DNA from: Auriscalpium vulgare
Taxonomy: Eukaryota; Basidiomycota; Agaricomycetes; Russulales; Auriscalpiaceae
Length of the DNA: 64,000 bases
Direction: 5' to 3'
Assembly (NCBI GenBank): GCA_019915015.1
Contig: JAHBBC010000013.1
Coordinates: 1,426,001-1,490,000, forward strand
Shown here: positions 22,710 to 33,609 of the stretch, in pieces
Numbering within the stretch: the first letter of the stretch is position 1
Layout: every line of letters begins with the position of its first letter
The notes under the pieces: generated by a model
The model's database searches: none
What the model was told of the DNA's origin: nothing
Seen by the model: only the letters and a program-made list of their open reading frames with translations
Program-made: the position numbers and the translations under genes

Positions 22710-23765
22710 TCAGCAGAAGTCCTCCATCGACCACGGAGAACGCACCTTAAAGCACTCCGGCGAGTCATAGGTCGCAAAATCGACACCCTTCTCGCGACAC
22801 ATCCCTTCCAACGCGTCCCGCACATGCGGCTCGACACAGGGCGTCACAGTGACGAGCTGCAGCTCCGCCAGCTCGCGAAGAGCTACGACCGCATAACTCG
22901 CGCGCACGCGTGACCGCGCCGTGGCCCAGAGGTGGAAGCCGACGTGCCGCAACGACGACGGCAGCGCAGCGTATTTCAAGGGGTGCTTGCCCACGACGAG
23001 GGTCTCGAGATGGGTGAGCAGCTCCAGGATGCTCCGCGGCGGCATCTCGCCCATGATCACCAGTGATTGAAGCTGCGGTAGGATGCCCGCGAAGATGAAC
23101 CGCTCGCACAGCGCTTGGTCTGACCACTGGGGGTGTACCAAATACAGATGGCGCAACGCGGGGAGAGTGTTCGATAGAAGCGCGCTGGCAGTGGCACTGT
23201 ATGCGAATATGTTGAGAGCCTCTACTGTGGGGGGCAGCGGATACTCGTAATCTGCATTGAATTTGAGCACGCGCGCGCCCGGGCACATGCTCATGATGGT
23301 CCTGCCAACGGTGTTGTCCAGACCCCTGGATACTTCAAGGAACACGGGCCTAAGCTGGATGGCGTGCATCCGTGCAAACAATTCGGCGCTCAAGGCCTTG
23401 TTGTTGTCCATAGATTCCACAAATGATATGCCTTTGACGTGGCTGCAGAGTTCCAGCAGGCGGACGCAGACGTCGGCATAGTCGGGTGGATGCGATGGCC
23501 AGGCGACCTGGATGTACCGGACATGCGCGGCGAGGTGCGGGAAGTTGCTGATGGTGCTGACGAGGAGTTGTGTTCTGTCGCGGCGTTCCTGCAAGTCGGC
23601 ACAATAGATGTAGATACGGCGGAAGAGGAGGCGCTGGGCAGTGGGAGTCCATGCGCGGCAGACGAGCGCACATGCACGAAGGGTGGTACGATCAATGAGG
23701 GCGTGTTGCGACGACCGGAATATCCATTCAAGGATGAGGATTTGAAGGTCCAGAGGGACTTCCAT
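22710..23765 (-). CDS. Short F-box-like protein, 351 aa (copy S2)
   Basis: Single-exon gene. The start MEVPLDLQILILEWIF aligns with the MANTPLEV start of its two relatives; the frame is open for 19 further codons upstream. Degenerate F-box at residues about 5-55 (LDLQILILEWIF, then TTLRACALVCRAW and TAQRLLFRRI), then a hydrophobic repeat-rich C-terminus. It is more diverged from the other two than they are from each other. Likely SCF adaptor; substrate unknown. No disabling mutation is visible. Confidence 0.78.
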   Translation of the reverse strand: MEVPLDLQILILEWIFRSSQHALIDRTTLRACALVCRAWTPTAQRLLFRRIYIYCADLQERRDRTQLLVSTISNFPHLAAHVRYIQVAWPSHPPDYADVCVRLLELCSHVKGISFVESMDNNKALSAELFARMHAIQLRPVFLEVSRGLDNTVGRTIMSMCPGARVLKFNADYEYPLPPTVEALNIFAYSATASALLSNTLPALRHLYLVHPQWSDQALCERFIFAGILPQLQSLVIMGEMPPRSILELLTHLETLVVGKHPLKYAALPSSLRHVGFHLWATARSRVRASYAVVALRELAELQLVTVTPCVEPHVRDALEGMCREKGVDFATYDSPECFKVRSPWSMEDFC

Positions 23766-24135
23766 TGCGGCCTCGTTGCTCTTGATTTCAGACGAGCCTA
23801 GACAGCCGACGGTGAGCATCAACTATCCAGTTGAATGCAACGCACTACGCACCAAGAAAGGCTGGAGAATCATCTTCCTTCTTGTTTCTGCTACCTGTTC
23901 GGCAACAGCAGATATTGACCGTGCCTGCAAGGCCGCGGTAAAGGATTCCGTAGGCTCGCCTGAGATAAGCCACAGATGACATTCTACACAAGTCGAGTCG
24001 ATCGGATGGTCATGCTGTTAAGATACTGAAAACTAACCGATGAGCGTGATGCTGGAGGAGGCGAGGATGTGGTGCGGCGCCGGTGGAAAGAATTAGCTGG
24101 CAGAACTCCGAGTCGGACTCCCACGCGCCGGACGG

Positions 24136-24540
24136 TCACGTGTCGGGCGGCATTTGCGCCTCGCGCGCAATGCGCATCTTCGACAGTCGCCCACGCGCCT
24201 TCGGCGACATGGCAAGTCCGGACGCGCTCCTTTCCCGCGTTCGCGACGGTGCGCCGGCGGGCGCCGGGCGCGGTGTCGATGCCGCTGAGCTCGCCGCGAT
24301 CGCGGAGCTGGTGGGCATGGAGGATGTGCATTGCTGGAATAGGCGTTCTTCGAGGTCGTTCAGTTTGATGACAACCACGAGCTTCGCTACTCCGGGTGTC
24401 ACCTCGATCGCGCCTGAGGATGTGAAGATGCCGACGATCAGGAGCAGCTATTCAATTGGCCGCCGAGTCAGCATAAACAATAGGAGAACAAACGGGCGAC
24501 GTACCTTTCCATGAGCGGCAAGAATGTGGTGTCGAGCGCG
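24136..24540 (-). CDS. Possible two-exon gene fragment, product unknown
   Basis: The frame SALDTTFLPLMER (about 24502-24540) meets a good intron (GTACGT, CTGAC branch, acceptor AATTGAATAG) and continues as LLLIVGIFTSSGAIEV and VAKLVVVIKLNDLEERLF to a stop at 24136. The second exon begins with a hydrophobic stretch and ends in a Ser/Pro/Arg-rich tail. A related segment with the same intron occurs at about 5050-5230 (-) but is more decayed. The 5' end is not resolved and I do not recognise the family. Confidence 0.35.
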
Positions 24541-24899
24541 GAGAGCGTCGCGTGTTTGTGGCGGCTGGAACTATGCTGCGATGCGTATGGGTGGGACGTT
24601 GCGTGAAAGCGAAGGGAAGTCGAGCAGGGTCCCCGGCCGGTGCAAAGGGCGCGCGGGTGCGCGAAGAAGACCCTGCCAGTGTGCGTGCGGGCATGAGAAG
24701 TCTGGTGCAAGGAAGGGCCGCAGGAGGGTGGGGCCACTCTGCGGAAACCGCGCGCGCTTGACGAGCTGTCTGCGGTCGACCCGCGTGATCCAGCAAGCCG
24801 CGTAAGGGAAAGGAGGGCGGCGTAAGTACGCTCGTTGCGGATATCGCGCTCGGGACAGTATATGCGTGCCGAGCTGGAAGTTCGAGGGGCCGCGGCAGA

Positions 24900-26010
24900 G
24901 GGTACTTTCCGTGCTCCAGGACATCACTTGCTAAAGATATGTTATGGTCAACGAGGTCCGATTTGACGAGCGGCCCGTACATACGCACCATGCTGTCCAG
25001 TCTCGATTACGCGCTGCCCCGTTCATCCAGAGTCAACCATCGCTACGCTGCCTCCCCGAGCGGCGTCCATTCCCTGGTTAATTTTTGTGCGCACCGGCGC
25101 GGATCGCCTCAAGCTGGATGCGGACTCTGGAGGATGTGCAATCTGGAGTAAAACGTGTGAATAATGAGGAATTGCGATGTACGAGACGCCGCCAGGAGGC
25201 ACCGGGTTCGGCTCGCTATAAGACGGCGTCACGAAACATGAATCTCACCTTCTTGAGGCCCTGGAGGACCTGCGCATGCTCCTTCAAAGCGGCTGGAGCG
25301 GGTCTGTCAAGTAAAAACAATTCAGGATAGGTTCAATGCAGTCGCAAGTAAGAGGGCGACAGCAAATAAATAAACGTACCTTTTACCTTCCTTTGCGCCG
25401 TTTGCGCGGGGATCCAGGCATAGAGGGTCTAGATCCTCACTGCGTCGCGATTTGGAAGTTTGCACTACGTTATGCGGTCAGAACCAGCTTGACTCCGAGG
25501 GCGGACAAAATAAACGCACCTTTTCGCGGCCATCCCAGGCGTTATGCGCGAGCCCATAACACGGCACCTCTGTGCCCCTCGTCCCGTCGTATGTGTTTCC
25601 TCACGCGCCCTTGTTGACATTGAGGCCGGGGAAATCGACGTTTTGCGCTTCTCGCGTTCGGCGAGCAGGGCGGCAACGGTGAAGGAGTCCCGTCGACGCA
25701 GTCAACGACATGATGTGTGAGCTGGTGAAGAACGAAGCAAAGGATGTCGGGTTATCGCGTTGGGCTGCAGAGGATTCCTGCAGCAAATAATGAATTCGCA
25801 GTGCCAGAAAAAGGGTACAGTAAGTATGCAGACGCACTTTGACTTCGGCGGATCCGCGAGATGCGCCCAACGCAGCGCTGCTCGATGTCAACGATGTGCA
25901 TCCAACCAACCCCCGCATACCACTGCCCAAGCACCGTGTCCTTCGTCGCGCAAGGGCTGAGCGCTGAGCTCCTGTTGCCCGCGTTCGTGGTCGCCAGGCG
26001 ACGCGTCATC
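24900..26010 (-). pseudogene. Family X relic, copy 3 (best preserved 3' half)
   Basis: The last four exon-like blocks join in phase across three good introns: TYDGTRGTEVPCYGLAHN, then SRRSEDLDPLCLDPR, then LKEHAQVLQGLKK, then IAHPPESASSLRRS ending MVDSG with a TGA. The first exon carries MTRRLATTNAGNRSS and MHIVDIEQRCVGR, but after the first intron that frame meets a TAA. The middle therefore looks broken, or a splice choice is missed. Closest copy for reconstructing exon structure; product unknown. Confidence 0.45.
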
Positions 26011-26555
26011 GATCATCCTCTTGAAGTCTCAGAGCCAGCTTCTGCCGTTTGGAGAAACGTTTCTGGTGGGGGACGTCCGCGACGGGGTTCCTCTGAGGGG
26101 CATGGATGGTAGGTTTCTAGGATGACATTGAAGGTGCGAGTGGATGGTGACCGAGAAGTGGGATCGTACATGAGCGATTCCTTGACGCGCGTCTCGGCTG
26201 CAACTCTCAGTTCAGCCTTCCACATCATCCTCGTCTCGCCCATATGCCCAGTCCCTTTTCAATCTAATATCGCTCGTGAAAGTCTATCTCTCTGAGTGAT
26301 TCGACCTACACGGCAGATATCTTGGGCTCTGACAATCTCCGCGATCACTTTGACGCTGCTTAGATTGCTGAGCCGCGCCCACTGATCAGTGAGTAGCTCG
26401 CAGTTATCAACAGGACGCCTCTGATGTTATCTTTAGAGCTTCAAAATTCTGTGTAGGAAATCCCAGTGACGTTGCGCTGAGGTGTGTACAAGCCACTCAT
26501 CTCCTGCCAGTGGTCTCGGCGTTATCTTAGTCCGACGTCAGGTCGCCGCAGCGTC
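26011..26555. other. Divergent intergenic region between family X copy 3 and F-box S3
   Basis: No coding feature is supported. It should include the promoter of the short F-box gene starting at 26556. Confidence 0.45.
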
Positions 26556-27671
26556 ATGGCGAATACACCCCTAGAGGTGCAAATTCTCATCATCGAATGG
26601 GTGTATCGACTGTCACAGTCAAGGGCTGTCGACTATAGGACCCTTCGCGCCTGTGCCCTCGTCTGTCATGCATGGACTCCCACCGCGCAGCGCCTCCTCT
26701 TCCGCCGCGTACCCTATGCCGGCCATTTCTACGCCAGGAATGGCGGTGCTACAATCACGCGGCTCATCCGCACCCTTCGCACCTGCCCACACCTTTCTGC
26801 GGCCGTGCGCTATATCTCCCTAGAAGTGGACATGGTTGAAGAAGCTTCCGAACGCTCAGACGGACTCGCTCTCCTCGAGCTCTGCCCGCAGGTTCAGGGC
26901 ATCGATATTACTGACCACATATCAACAGATACCATGTACCCTGCACTAGAAGCTCGCCTGCGTGCAATGGAGCTGCACCCGGTGCTCCTTTATCCGCGCG
27001 GAAGCTCTTCCTTCGTTGCCCTTTTCCTCCGGACGTGGCCGAATCTCCGTGTGCTTCGTTTGGAAGATGAGGCTAATGAAGCCCTGCCGCCGATTTCAGT
27101 AACCGGAGCCTTGCAGGTGTTGAGTATCTTTGATCTGCACTCCAACGGATGGCTATCGTCACCAGAGAATGATTTCACCGCCCTCCGCCATCTCGAGCTG
27201 ATCGCCACATCTTGGCACGATGCCAGATGGGACCAACTCCACATATCTGCTATGCTCCATCAGCTCCTATTCTTGCGCGTGGTAGGCCGCTTCCCGCCGC
27301 AAAATTTTCTGGAGCGCCTCGAGCACCTTGAAAGCCTCACGTTCTCTGCCCTGCCCCGGCACGACATCGTGCTCCCAAAGAGCCTGCGCCATGTCGGGTT
27401 CCACCGTGGCTACGATACTAGCCCAGATGATGCCATGGACTTTGTGGTTGCGGCGCTGCGTCCTCTGGTGAATCTTCAGCTCGTTACTACGACGCGCCTC
27501 GCGACGGAGGCGCAAATTAAAGTGTTGGAGGAGATATGTCGGGACCGCGCTGTGGTATTGGAAATACGTCAAAAACATGAGGACTTTCCGGTGAGTCTCA
27601 TGAGTCATGCCTGGTACCGTGCAAGGTTAACAATCATGCAGAGATCTCGGTATGATGTCGATTGGATCTGA
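26556..27671 (+). CDS. Short F-box-like protein, 371 aa (copy S3)
   Basis: Single-exon gene starting MANTPLEVQILIIEWVY, nearly identical at the N-terminus to copy S1 on the other strand. The F-box-like segment continues with TLRACALVCHAW and TAQRLLFRRV, followed by a hydrophobic repeat-rich region. The frame is open upstream of the chosen ATG, but the paralogue alignment favours this start. Its 3' end (YDVDWI) and about 200 bp of flank match copy S1. Likely SCF adaptor. No disabling change is seen. Confidence 0.78.
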   Translation: MANTPLEVQILIIEWVYRLSQSRAVDYRTLRACALVCHAWTPTAQRLLFRRVPYAGHFYARNGGATITRLIRTLRTCPHLSAAVRYISLEVDMVEEASERSDGLALLELCPQVQGIDITDHISTDTMYPALEARLRAMELHPVLLYPRGSSSFVALFLRTWPNLRVLRLEDEANEALPPISVTGALQVLSIFDLHSNGWLSSPENDFTALRHLELIATSWHDARWDQLHISAMLHQLLFLRVVGRFPPQNFLERLEHLESLTFSALPRHDIVLPKSLRHVGFHRGYDTSPDDAMDFVVAALRPLVNLQLVTTTRLATEAQIKVLEEICRDRAVVLEIRQKHEDFPVSLMSHAWYRARLTIMQRSRYDVDWI

Positions 27672-28217
27672 AATCAAACGCCTCCCGCTCTGACGTCTCC
27701 ACACATGGACGAACCGTCACTACCGCTTGCAACCTCTACACCATCGCACCACCCCTCTCCCCCACATACCGGGACATCGCTTCGTCTCACACGTCCAGCG
27801 CACTCCGCGCGCCACTGAATACCGACTTCCCCTTCCCGATTTCGGCTAGACGGCCTAGCCAAACCTGCCCGTTCCGTCGAACGCTCAAAATGGCGTGCTT
27901 TTCCTACCTTTCTCCTGGCTTCGACGTCCCAATCCCATCCATGCGAAAGGCACAGCAGTGCACCAGGGCCTTATGCACGTCGAGAGGATCGTCCAGCTCC
28001 CGCTCACGCATTCACCCCACGCACGACTCGGCGAGCCAATAGCATGCGATTGTATCCAGAAGCGCAACGTCCTCCACGCCGTCTGGCTAAACATTCCGCA
28101 ACCGTAGCAACGCGCCGTGGCATTACCTCAACAATGCGGCCCACACCAGCGGCACGCGACCGGCTGGGCTAACCGCCTCGGGGGAGCATCGCAGCGCTTG
28201 CCTCCCGCCTTCCTTCT

Positions 28218-28680
28218 TTGTTCCGTCCTTCTCTGGACAAAGTCGTCCTCGGCCCTCAAATCTCTCCCAGCGCGATTGACGAGGTCAGCTTGATTTGTCC
28301 GAACGATCCACCCGGAAGCGAGTCGTCGCCACATCTCCCCTTCGACATCCAAGTACGCATCATCCCATTCGCATACATCCTCGCCTACGCCGCACTCTGC
28401 ACTTGTGCGCTTGTATGTAAGAACTGGGCAGCCCCTGAGGAAACGCGTCCTCTGCCGCCCCATCAGCGATCCGAGCGCAGACACAATGACAACGGCCGGG
28501 CATACCATCACGACCGCAACCCATACGTTCTTCAAGGACGCCGAAATCTGGATTTCACTCCCCCGCCTCTGCAGACAGGTCGCGCAGCTCTGCCTCGCCG
28601 GCCAGTCGTTCCTGTTGGAAGAGCACCAGGTCAGCGAACTACGTGCGCTCAACCTTCGCCCGTATCAATGAACAAAGCGT
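28218..28680 (+). pseudogene. Relic of a short F-box-like gene
   Basis: The segment LPFDIQVRIIPFAYIL followed by AALCTCALVCKNWAA keeps the F-box pattern of the short family, but the frame then drifts (fragments in two frames to about 28670) and the C-terminal half is missing. It sits 3' of intact copy S3, mirroring the relic beside copy S1. Confidence 0.5.
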
Positions 28681-29159
28681 GTGCGATCTGTAACTGGCGC
28701 ACCCCCAAGCTGCGGCGAATTCGGAGTGATGCCTGTCCGGGCGGTTGAACACTGGGCTGAAGCGGCTTGTCGTATGGTGCGCAAGGCTTCAGCCTGCGAA
28801 GACAGTGCCGGGGCTGGTTGAACTTGCGGCGCGGGACGGACTGGGAAGAGTAGGATGGCAATTTCACGATCATCTTGATTATCAGAGGGCGTAGATATAC
28901 AGAATGAATATACTCCGCAACGGACCGGAGTCCCGGTCTGTGACGGTCGCGCAGCCGGCATACAATGAGCACGATACAATTCCAAAGATCATATTCAGGT
29001 GATTTGATCTGTGTACTCTTAGTACGGGAACCAAGGATCGCGAGGACTGGAATGGTTACGCACATACAGCTGCCACGTTATTCAGCGCGTCGTGGACCAT
29101 GCGCATATATTTTGCATCCGCAGCGGGCGAGCAGCATCAACGCTCCAGGGCTCTATCTG
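28681..29159. other. Intergenic stretch, no supported gene
   Basis: Only short open frames are seen, none with family resemblance or splice support. Confidence 0.45.
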
Positions 29160-30140
29160 CCGGCCGAAAGCCATGGTGAGCGACGCCAGAGTTGACGAGC
29201 GACTCATACGCACCATGCTGCCCGGCCGCACGGCCCACCAACCAGCAGCCCCGCCCAGCCGCCGCCTCACTGCCTCCTCGACCATCTGCCATTCCCCCCG
29301 GCTGAGTCCGTCACCCGTCCATCGCTGATGACGACGCAGGTTTCGGTGCTCGTTGACGCGTGGCCTCAAACTGTGCCGCGGGGCGCTGGAAGATGCGCAA
29401 TATGGGGGAAAATAAGTAAGTGGAGAGGTTGCAATTCATACCAGACGCCGCCAGGAGGTGCCGTGTTCAGCTCGATGCAAGGCGGCGTCATAGAACATGC
29501 AGCTCACCTTGACGCTAGTGACCGCAGAAAATCCTGCCTCGGGAGTGCCTCGTGCCGCAGAGGACGTGCATACGCTCCTTCGCAGCGGATGAAGTGAGTC
29601 TGTCAAAAGATTAGTTCAGGTTAGGTTCGATGCCGCCAAAGTCAGAGGCGGACAGCGAATAGAAAACTTACCTGTTATCGTCTATTGCGCCCTTCGCGTG
29701 GAGGTCCATTACGGGCGTGTCTACCTCCTTGATGCGTTGCAAGTCGAGATCTTGGACTATGTTATGCGGTTAGTACCATGACTCCGAGCACGGAAAAGAT
29801 AAACGCACTTTTTCGCGGCCCTCCCAAGCGTCATGCGCGAGCCCATAGTACGACACCTCTGCGCCCTTCGTTCTGTCGGATGTGCTTCATCATCTCGCCC
29901 TTGTTGGGATTGAGGCTGAGGAAGTCGGCTTTTCGTGCGGCGCGCGTTCGGGGGCAGGTCGGCGGTGCAGCTGCACAAGGAGACTGGTCGACGGGGTCGA
30001 CAGAATGATGCGTGAGCTGGTGAAGCACCGAGGCGTAGGATGTTTGGTGGTGACCGTGTTGGGCTGCGGAGGCTGTGGACGGTTCCTGCAGCACATATGA
30101 GTTCGCAGTGCCAGCAGTAGGGTACGCAGACGCACATGGA
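29160..30140 (-). pseudogene. Family X relic, copy 4
   Basis: Contains the block with YYGLAHDAWEGREK, then QRIKEVDTPVMDLHAKG (donor GTAAGT), then SSAAKERMHVLCGT (ending in an in-frame TAG before GTGAGC). The first-exon region is diverged. Intron positions match the other copies. Stops in several blocks mark it as decayed. Confidence 0.42.
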
Positions 30141-30399
30141 CTCTGCCAATCCGTACTACTTCAGTTGCGTCCCGGACCGGGCGGGGCTCGTATGTGCAGC
30201 CCGCCCGGTCATGGCGCGGATCCCGCCCGTACCGCGCGGACTCAGCGCGACCAGCGATGCTGGAGCAGCTGGAGCCCGTGCACAGCGAGCGAGACCGCCA
30301 GGACCGGGCGGATACCGCCCGGTCTATGCGCCGCTCGGGAGCCCCGCAACCATCGCCGCCCGCCGCCGTCGGTGCGCCTGGTCTGTGCGGGCCCGCCTC

Positions 30400-30900
30400 G
30401 TCCACGCGCGTGCCCCTTGCTGCCCTCACCGCGCGCCCCTCGCCGCCTGCACTGAGCGCCCCTTGTCGCCCGCACCGCGCGCCCCCGCTTGTCGCCCGCA
30501 CCGCGCGCCCCTGCTCGTCCGAGTCGCCCTCGCTGCGCGGCCCTGCTCGTCGCCCGCACCGCCCGCCCCTGCTCTTGAGTCGTCACCCGCACTGCGCGCC
30601 CCTGCTCGTCGCCCTCGCTGCGCGCCTCGCGCTGCGAACGTTGTCGCCCTTGCCGCACGCCCCTCGTCGCCGTCGTCGTGCGCCCCTGCTCCTCGCCTGC
30701 GTCGCGTTGCCTGCTGCATGCGCAGCGTCCTGGCTGCACGTCCATGTGCGCTGCCCTCGCTGCGCACCATGCGTGTTGCCCTCGCTGTGAGCTCATGCGT
30801 GGTGTCTTTGCTGCGTGTTGTCCTTGCTGCGTGTCGGCCTGGCTGCGCGTCATTGTTGTCGCGCGCCCTTGCATGCCGTCCTCCCTGTGCAGCCAGGAGG
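30400..30900. repeat. Degenerate GC-rich minisatellite
   Basis: Imperfect repeats of about 24-30 bp built from gcgcccctgctcgtcgccc and ctcgctgcgcgcc, drifting towards the right end. All six frames appear open because the repeat lacks stops, so the long open frames here are not evidence of genes. The flanks (30140-30400) are also GC-rich with repeated CCGGGCGG-type words. Confidence 0.75.
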
Positions 30901-31317
30901 CACCTGGTGTGGCGCCATACAACGCTGCACAGGCACGTCTCAACAGAAAGTGGGGGGCTGGGGCGGCTGGGTGGCCGGGCGTGCTGGCGTGCGGGCGTGT
31001 GGGCGCGGAAACAAGGCAGGAGCGCCTGCATTGGCAAGTGAAGCCCAATTCCCACGCTGTCAACAAAACCACGTGACCGAGGGGCCGCGTGGCAGGTTCA
31101 ACGCGGCGCAAGGCCACTTTCTCCCCACTACCACCTGCCCCGACCACCACACCTTCCCCATCTGATTTGTCCAGGGATCGAGCAGGCAGGTGCTTTCCCA
31201 CCAGTCGTCGGAGTATACCCATATACTCCCATCCCTATGTATGGCTCGCAGAAAGCGTTTTGGTATACGATACGACGATGTGAAACAGATAATTACATGT
31301 AAATTAACACAGTGCTG

Positions 31318-32148
31318 CTATGCTGTCTTCGCTGGAAAAATCTCTTCAACCAGCCCGCAAACGATACCCACTCCGATCTCTAAAACAGGGAGCTCGTCGT
31401 GTGGCGCCCCACTTGCCGGCATAGCAACAAGCACGGCAACCTGCACGCGTGCCGTCGTCGGCGACGCGTCCTCTCCCGGTGCGCGCACGGTCAGGGAAGG
31501 AGCCATTCGTGCGCGGTGGAATCCGGAGAAAGGGCGGCGCAGGAATCCTGGGGCATGTAGCGCGGGCGCGGGTTCTGCTAGCGGGGCCGAGTGCTCGTTG
31601 CCTGCACCGTGGACAAGGAGCGCAGACACGGGCTGAGAGGCGCATGTCAGCAGCGGCAACTGGATACAAAAGAAGGTGTGCGACGCGCCTGGAGATCCGC
31701 CCATCCAGTCCCCGCATTGCTTCCCGCAGGTTTCTCCTCCGCGTCGAGATAGACGTCCCACATCTTGGGACGGCCGGCCGGCAGATGCACGGCGTCGGTG
31801 CCGTTGGCTGCTAGAATGGCCGCCTGAGCGCGCCGGCGCCGGCGTAGGACCGTCAAGATGATGGCGATTATTCCGGCGACGGCGAGGAGGACGCCGAGCG
31901 TTGCTGTGCACCAGTCTATTCAGTGACGTATCGCTTTGTGTTCGGCACCTTGACGCACCTACGGCGGTATATACTGCGCATTTTGGTGAGTGGATGCGCT
32001 GCCAGCGGACTGCCTGCTACGCACGGTATAAGGATGTCCCTGATTGGGCCCGGTGGCCGGTTGGCACTGGGGCATCGGGTGTCGCCGATGACGATGGCGG
32101 CGGCGTGGACGAAGACGTCGGGGTCGTAAAGGTCGTGGTGGAGGACAT
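31318..32148 (-). CDS. Family F single-pass membrane protein, 217 aa (copy F4)
   Basis: Predicted complement(join(31318..31632,31689..31903,32025..32148)). Exon 1 is a short Ser/Thr/Pro-rich head (MSSTTTFTTPTSSSTPPP). Exon 2 opens with a membrane helix (GVLLAVAGIIAIILTVL), then an RRRRR stop-transfer, then RPKMWDVYLD and GWADLQ. Exon 3 carries the Pro-rich linker and the conserved VQVAVLVAMP and ELPVLEIGVG. Phases fit throughout. The second intron starts GCGCGT, a GC-AG intron. The basic segment after the helix suggests that the C-terminal part is cytoplasmic. I recognise this only as an uncharacterised basidiomycete-type protein; function unknown. Confidence 0.62.
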
Positions 32149-32319
32149 GAGGGAGGTGTAGTTTCAATGTTGAAATGTGCGCAGAATATCGGACCTGCCG
32201 GCCTCATCGGTCTTGGTGAGTACATGCTCGCAACCCGTGCTCACTGCAATTTCATTCGGTATAGGTAACTGTCCGAAAAGTGTGGAACGTACTATACAGT
32301 AGACTGCGCACCGCTCGGC

Positions 32320-33226
32320 CTACTTACGCCGGCTTTGCCGGGCGGTCTCCTCCGCGATACAGCTGATACAGCTCCCGCTTGCAAGCATGGCAATGAGCGA
32401 TGCGACTTGTACGGGCACGAGAGACGTCTGCGGCTGCAGCTGCAGGTCTTCTCCTGGTCCTTGGGCGGGCGATGGCGGCAGGGACGGAGCTGCTCCTGCG
32501 CGTTGGACACTGGAATCATAATGGGGAGAAGGGTCGTAGGAAACCCCGGTTCTGTAGCGCGTCATCTGGATCGTGTCGCCAGGTCCCATGCTTAGTGGCT
32601 GCACCACGGATGACTAGCGCAAAGCTGCGAAACGCAAATCAGCCGTGCACTGGCGGTGACAGAACGGCGACGCACCTCGAGATCCGCCCATCCGTTCTCA
32701 ACATCGCCCCGCAGTTTCTCCTCCGGGTCGAAACAGACTTCCCACATCTTGGAGCGATCGGCCGCGTGCGCGTGCTAGCGGTGGTACCGTTGGCGATGGC
32801 TGGGAGAATGGCGATGACTGGGAGAATGGCGGCGCGCGGGCGCCAGCGTAAGTTCATCGGGCTTTCAACGAGGGTCCCGGAAATCGTGAGGATGACGATG
32901 AGCGTAGCTGTGCACATGTTAGTTCTCGCTGTCTCAGGTACGCGTGATAGCATCGACGCACCTCCCCTCCGACGGTAAGTATGCATTGCGCAAGTTGAAT
33001 GTATGAACATTGCCAGGCGAGATCATTGACCCCGGCCGCCAGTATCGCCTGCAGTTGGTACAGAGACATCGGAACTCATCCATGTCATTGGCGGAGGCGT
33101 GGAAGAGGTCGTCGGGGTCGTGAAGGATGCGGTGGCGGACACGGTGGTGGTGAAAGAGGAGGGTGGGAACCGCGTCGACCAGAGGCAGAGCCGCAACTGG
33201 GCCTTCGCAGGCTCACTGGGACTCAT
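32320..33226 (-). pseudogene. Family F, decayed copy (F5)
   Basis: The Ser/Thr-rich first exon (SFTTPTTSSTPPP), the hydrophobic TLIVILTISGTLV and an SKMWEVCFDPEEK block followed by GWADLE and a GTGCGT donor are all present. A frameshift separates the membrane segment from the SKMWEV block, and an 18-nt tandem duplication (LPVIAILPAIANG) is inserted before it. The last exon keeps VQVASLIAML but loses the usual ending. Probably non-functional. Confidence 0.55.
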
Positions 33227-33609
33227 CTACTCTCAGCGTCCGCGCTCTTTGCTCCGCTACCCGCCAAAACATGCTCTCCCTGCTCGAAAACGTTGTGGGC
33301 CACCTCAACACAGCCTCGCTTGGGAATGAGAATGCTTGTTTTAAGATCGGTGACTGGTGACCGTGTGTTGCGATACATGCACTTGCTCAAGACCCGATAG
33401 TCCAACACGGCCTGCAGGCCATCCTTCGACGCACCGACCGCGTCCATCCTCGCAAACGCTGTCGCATCACCTGCAAGACGACGTCATGCACCGCCCGCTA
33501 TACTACCAGTTGGATCCGCGCGGACACTGCTCACGTTGAGGTCGCTCGCAGCCCCCCTCTCAACCTCGACAAGTACCGCCTCTCGAGCTCTCGCGCCCCA
33601 CTCGCAGCA
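33227..33609. other. Intergenic spacer between families F and G
   Basis: No gene is supported. It separates divergent F5 (-) and G1 (+) and presumably holds both promoters or their remains. Confidence 0.4.

Noticed and set aside
24083..24514. 143-codon + frame
   Set aside because: It overlaps the - strand two-exon fragment that has a well-formed intron and a related copy, so the - strand is preferred.
30136..31222. Long overlapping open frames of about 300 codons on both strands
   Set aside because: They run through the degenerate minisatellite, which lacks stop codons in all frames, and have no start context or domain.
33340..33430. Possible tRNA or other small RNA before copy G1
   Set aside because: No B-box or foldable cloverleaf was found.
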